This document shows positions 62,695-64,000 of a DNA stretch of 64,000 nt, piece after piece (position 1 is the first letter of the stretch; every line of letters begins with the position of its first letter). The notes beneath the pieces were generated by a model. It ran no database searches. It saw only the letters and a list, made by a program, of their open reading frames with translations, and was not told where the DNA came from. This stretch comes from Doris montereyensis (taxonomy: Eukaryota > Mollusca > Gastropoda > Nudibranchia > Dorididae): the NCBI GenBank assembly GCA_037039925.1, contig JAXRKP010000151.1, forward strand, positions 111,001 through 175,000. Direction: 5' to 3'. Position numbers and translations under genes: made by a program.

Positions 62695-63000
62695 TTTTAC
62701 CTACATCCACAACCAAGGTGATCTCGGGGTTTTGGTAGGATTTTTTATTTTGCCCGGACTGCTCTGTAAACAGCCAAGAGATCTTGAACGTGCACATAGT
62801 GTTGTGATCTGCAGACGGGACCTCCTATTTATCGCCCGTCTCCGATGGGATTAGATGTCGATCCGCCTACCTGGGCCAGAGAGGGGAGGGGGGCGGATAT
62901 ATTTACTCGAAAGCTTGAGAAAATGTTTCAGCCATCGGGGCTTGAAGCCACTACCCTTGGGTTGAAAGGCCGACACCTTGCCTCTGGATTACCGAAGTTT
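62695..63000 (-). mobile_element. tRNA-derived SINE, family B, copy 2
   Basis: On the minus strand: CCAGAGGCAAGGTGTCGGCC, then a B-box-like GGCTTCAAGCC, then the body shared with 27060-27365, ending CCCGAGATCACCTTGG. Confidence 0.75.
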
Positions 63001-63604
63001 TAAAATTATGTACATATGTATCTGTTCTCTTCTTCTTCGGGGTCTTTTCTCTGTTCTAATGAAGTGATGTACACGTCTAGAATATTACATAGCTCTAGTG
63101 GAACCCACATTTAAAAGAATAGAAGCCTCACAGAAAAGTACATGGCCCTTTGCACGATGTCAAACGCCAGAGCTCTTCAGAAAGGGCTTCCTCCAAGAGA
63201 AGTGCGAACCATAGAAATAGAATTCAGCCTGGCCGATCGTAATAACCATTAAGTCCGTGGACGAACTTTATGGCTTGTCATTGACCTGACCACGCTCCTC
63301 CATGTCCGTGCTCAAGCTTCTTCGTTGGTCCAGTGTCCATTGTTGTCTCATGCGCTCTATTAATATTCATGACACAATAGCAAGTTGACCCCAGATGGCC
63401 GTCCGTTTCAGGACAAGGACAGCCAGTGGTATGTCTCAACTGACCATCCTTGGGCTGAGGAGTGGATTGAGTGTGTCGGCATGAGTATGAGTGAGTGTGT
63501 AAGGAGGTTGATATGTATAGGAAATAATAATTGTATATTGATGCGATAGGTAAATAATAATGTCTTCGGATTAGAATATATATATTGTTTTTAACAAAAG
63601 CTAC

Positions 63605-63693
63605 ACACACACACACACACACATATATGTATATAATGTAATACACACACTGAGATAGAAAAAGAGAGAAGTGTGTGTGTGTGTGTGTGTGTG
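63605..63693. repeat. (CA)n and (GT)n microsatellites in inverted arrangement
   Basis: A CA run (63605-63623) and a GT run (63672-63692) are separated by about 48 bases and could fold on each other. Confidence 0.9.
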
Positions 63694-64000
63694 CGTATAT
63701 AATATTAGTAATAATAATAGTATGGATCATCAGTTGACAACATAATTGAACTTTTAAGTCGTTTTGCTGTTTCGTCTAATCGGTATTATCATGATAGAAA
63801 CCGTAAATCAAAACTGGCTTCAAAATAAATTAGTTCTAGTTTGATTTGGTTGGATAAATCTCAAGGATACAGTTTGTTACCTTGTAGGTGACCAACAGCA
63901 ACAAAAAACCGCCTGTTTTGATAATATATCAGTGGAGAATATTTTTCCTTTTATTTTTTTATTTTTCGTTCTATCCAGAGATCACGGTATGAGAAATTAA

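Larger units (their letters stand above)
62417..64000. other. Right edge: family B SINE and microsatellites, no gene seen
   Basis: Apart from the SINE at 62695-63000 and the CA/GT tracts at 63600-63700 I recognise nothing. The open frame on the minus strand at 63278-63730 is driven by the CA/GT repeats. Confidence 0.55.

Noticed and set aside
63278..63730. 150-residue minus-strand frame with Thr-His and Val-Cys runs
   Set aside because: Driven by CA/GT microsatellites. The remaining part has no recognisable domain.

Overview
This is a 64 kb piece of an animal nuclear genome. It is AT-rich, its genes are cut into many short exons with GT-AG introns, and its intergenic and intronic DNA is full of retrotransposon remnants, tRNA-derived SINEs, MITE-like elements and microsatellites. 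The repeat mix (RTE-like LINEs, a DIRS-type element, tRNA SINEs with GCGCTATA/(ATT)n tails, AGATCT-rich tracts) suggests a mollusc, perhaps a gastropod. That is inference from style, not proof. There are no operons, CRISPR arrays, rRNA genes or functional tRNA genes that I can see.

Layout. 1-1470: a 38-bp minisatellite interrupted by a 5'-truncated LINE on the minus strand. 1697-11581 (+): a kelch-repeat gene of eight recognised exons. It has five contiguous kelch blades, then a long polar C-terminal region encoded by one large exon and a last kelch-like GG strand near the end. Its introns carry three LINE fragments, a tRNA SINE, a ~1.08 kb TTAA-flanked repeat and a 212-bp hAT-like MITE. 12520-13375: an internally deleted Tigger/pogo element with TIRs and a TA target duplication. 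13.4-19.6 kb: mostly AT-rich unique DNA with microsatellites and a minisatellite. 19634-22260 (-): a decayed DIRS-like retrotransposon (gag, RT, RNase H). 24245-49133 (-): VPS41, the HOPS tethering-complex subunit, in 27 exons. It reads from the acidic N-terminus through the WD40 region and the clathrin-heavy-chain-like helical region to a C-terminal RING-type zinc finger. Its introns hold two related TA-flanked MITEs, the second copy of the 1 kb repeat, and many SINEs. 49.1-64 kb: no host gene recognised. This part has AGATCT-rich DNA, microsatellites, a SINE, a 1.6 kb RTE-like LINE fragment (endonuclease plus start of RT), a small duplicated ORF, and an inverted-repeat structure that holds a piece of the same LINE family.

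The most consequential observation is that both host genes carry single-base frame breaks, most of them in homopolymer runs (five in VPS41, two in the kelch gene). All splice sites and conserved residues are otherwise intact. When the breaks are allowed for, VPS41 comes to about 860 residues, close to the usual length (human about 854). The breaks look like residual long-read consensus errors rather than gene decay. Any automatic annotation of this window will therefore fragment both genes.

The two host genes are tail to tail, about 12.7 kb apart. I see no functional link between them.
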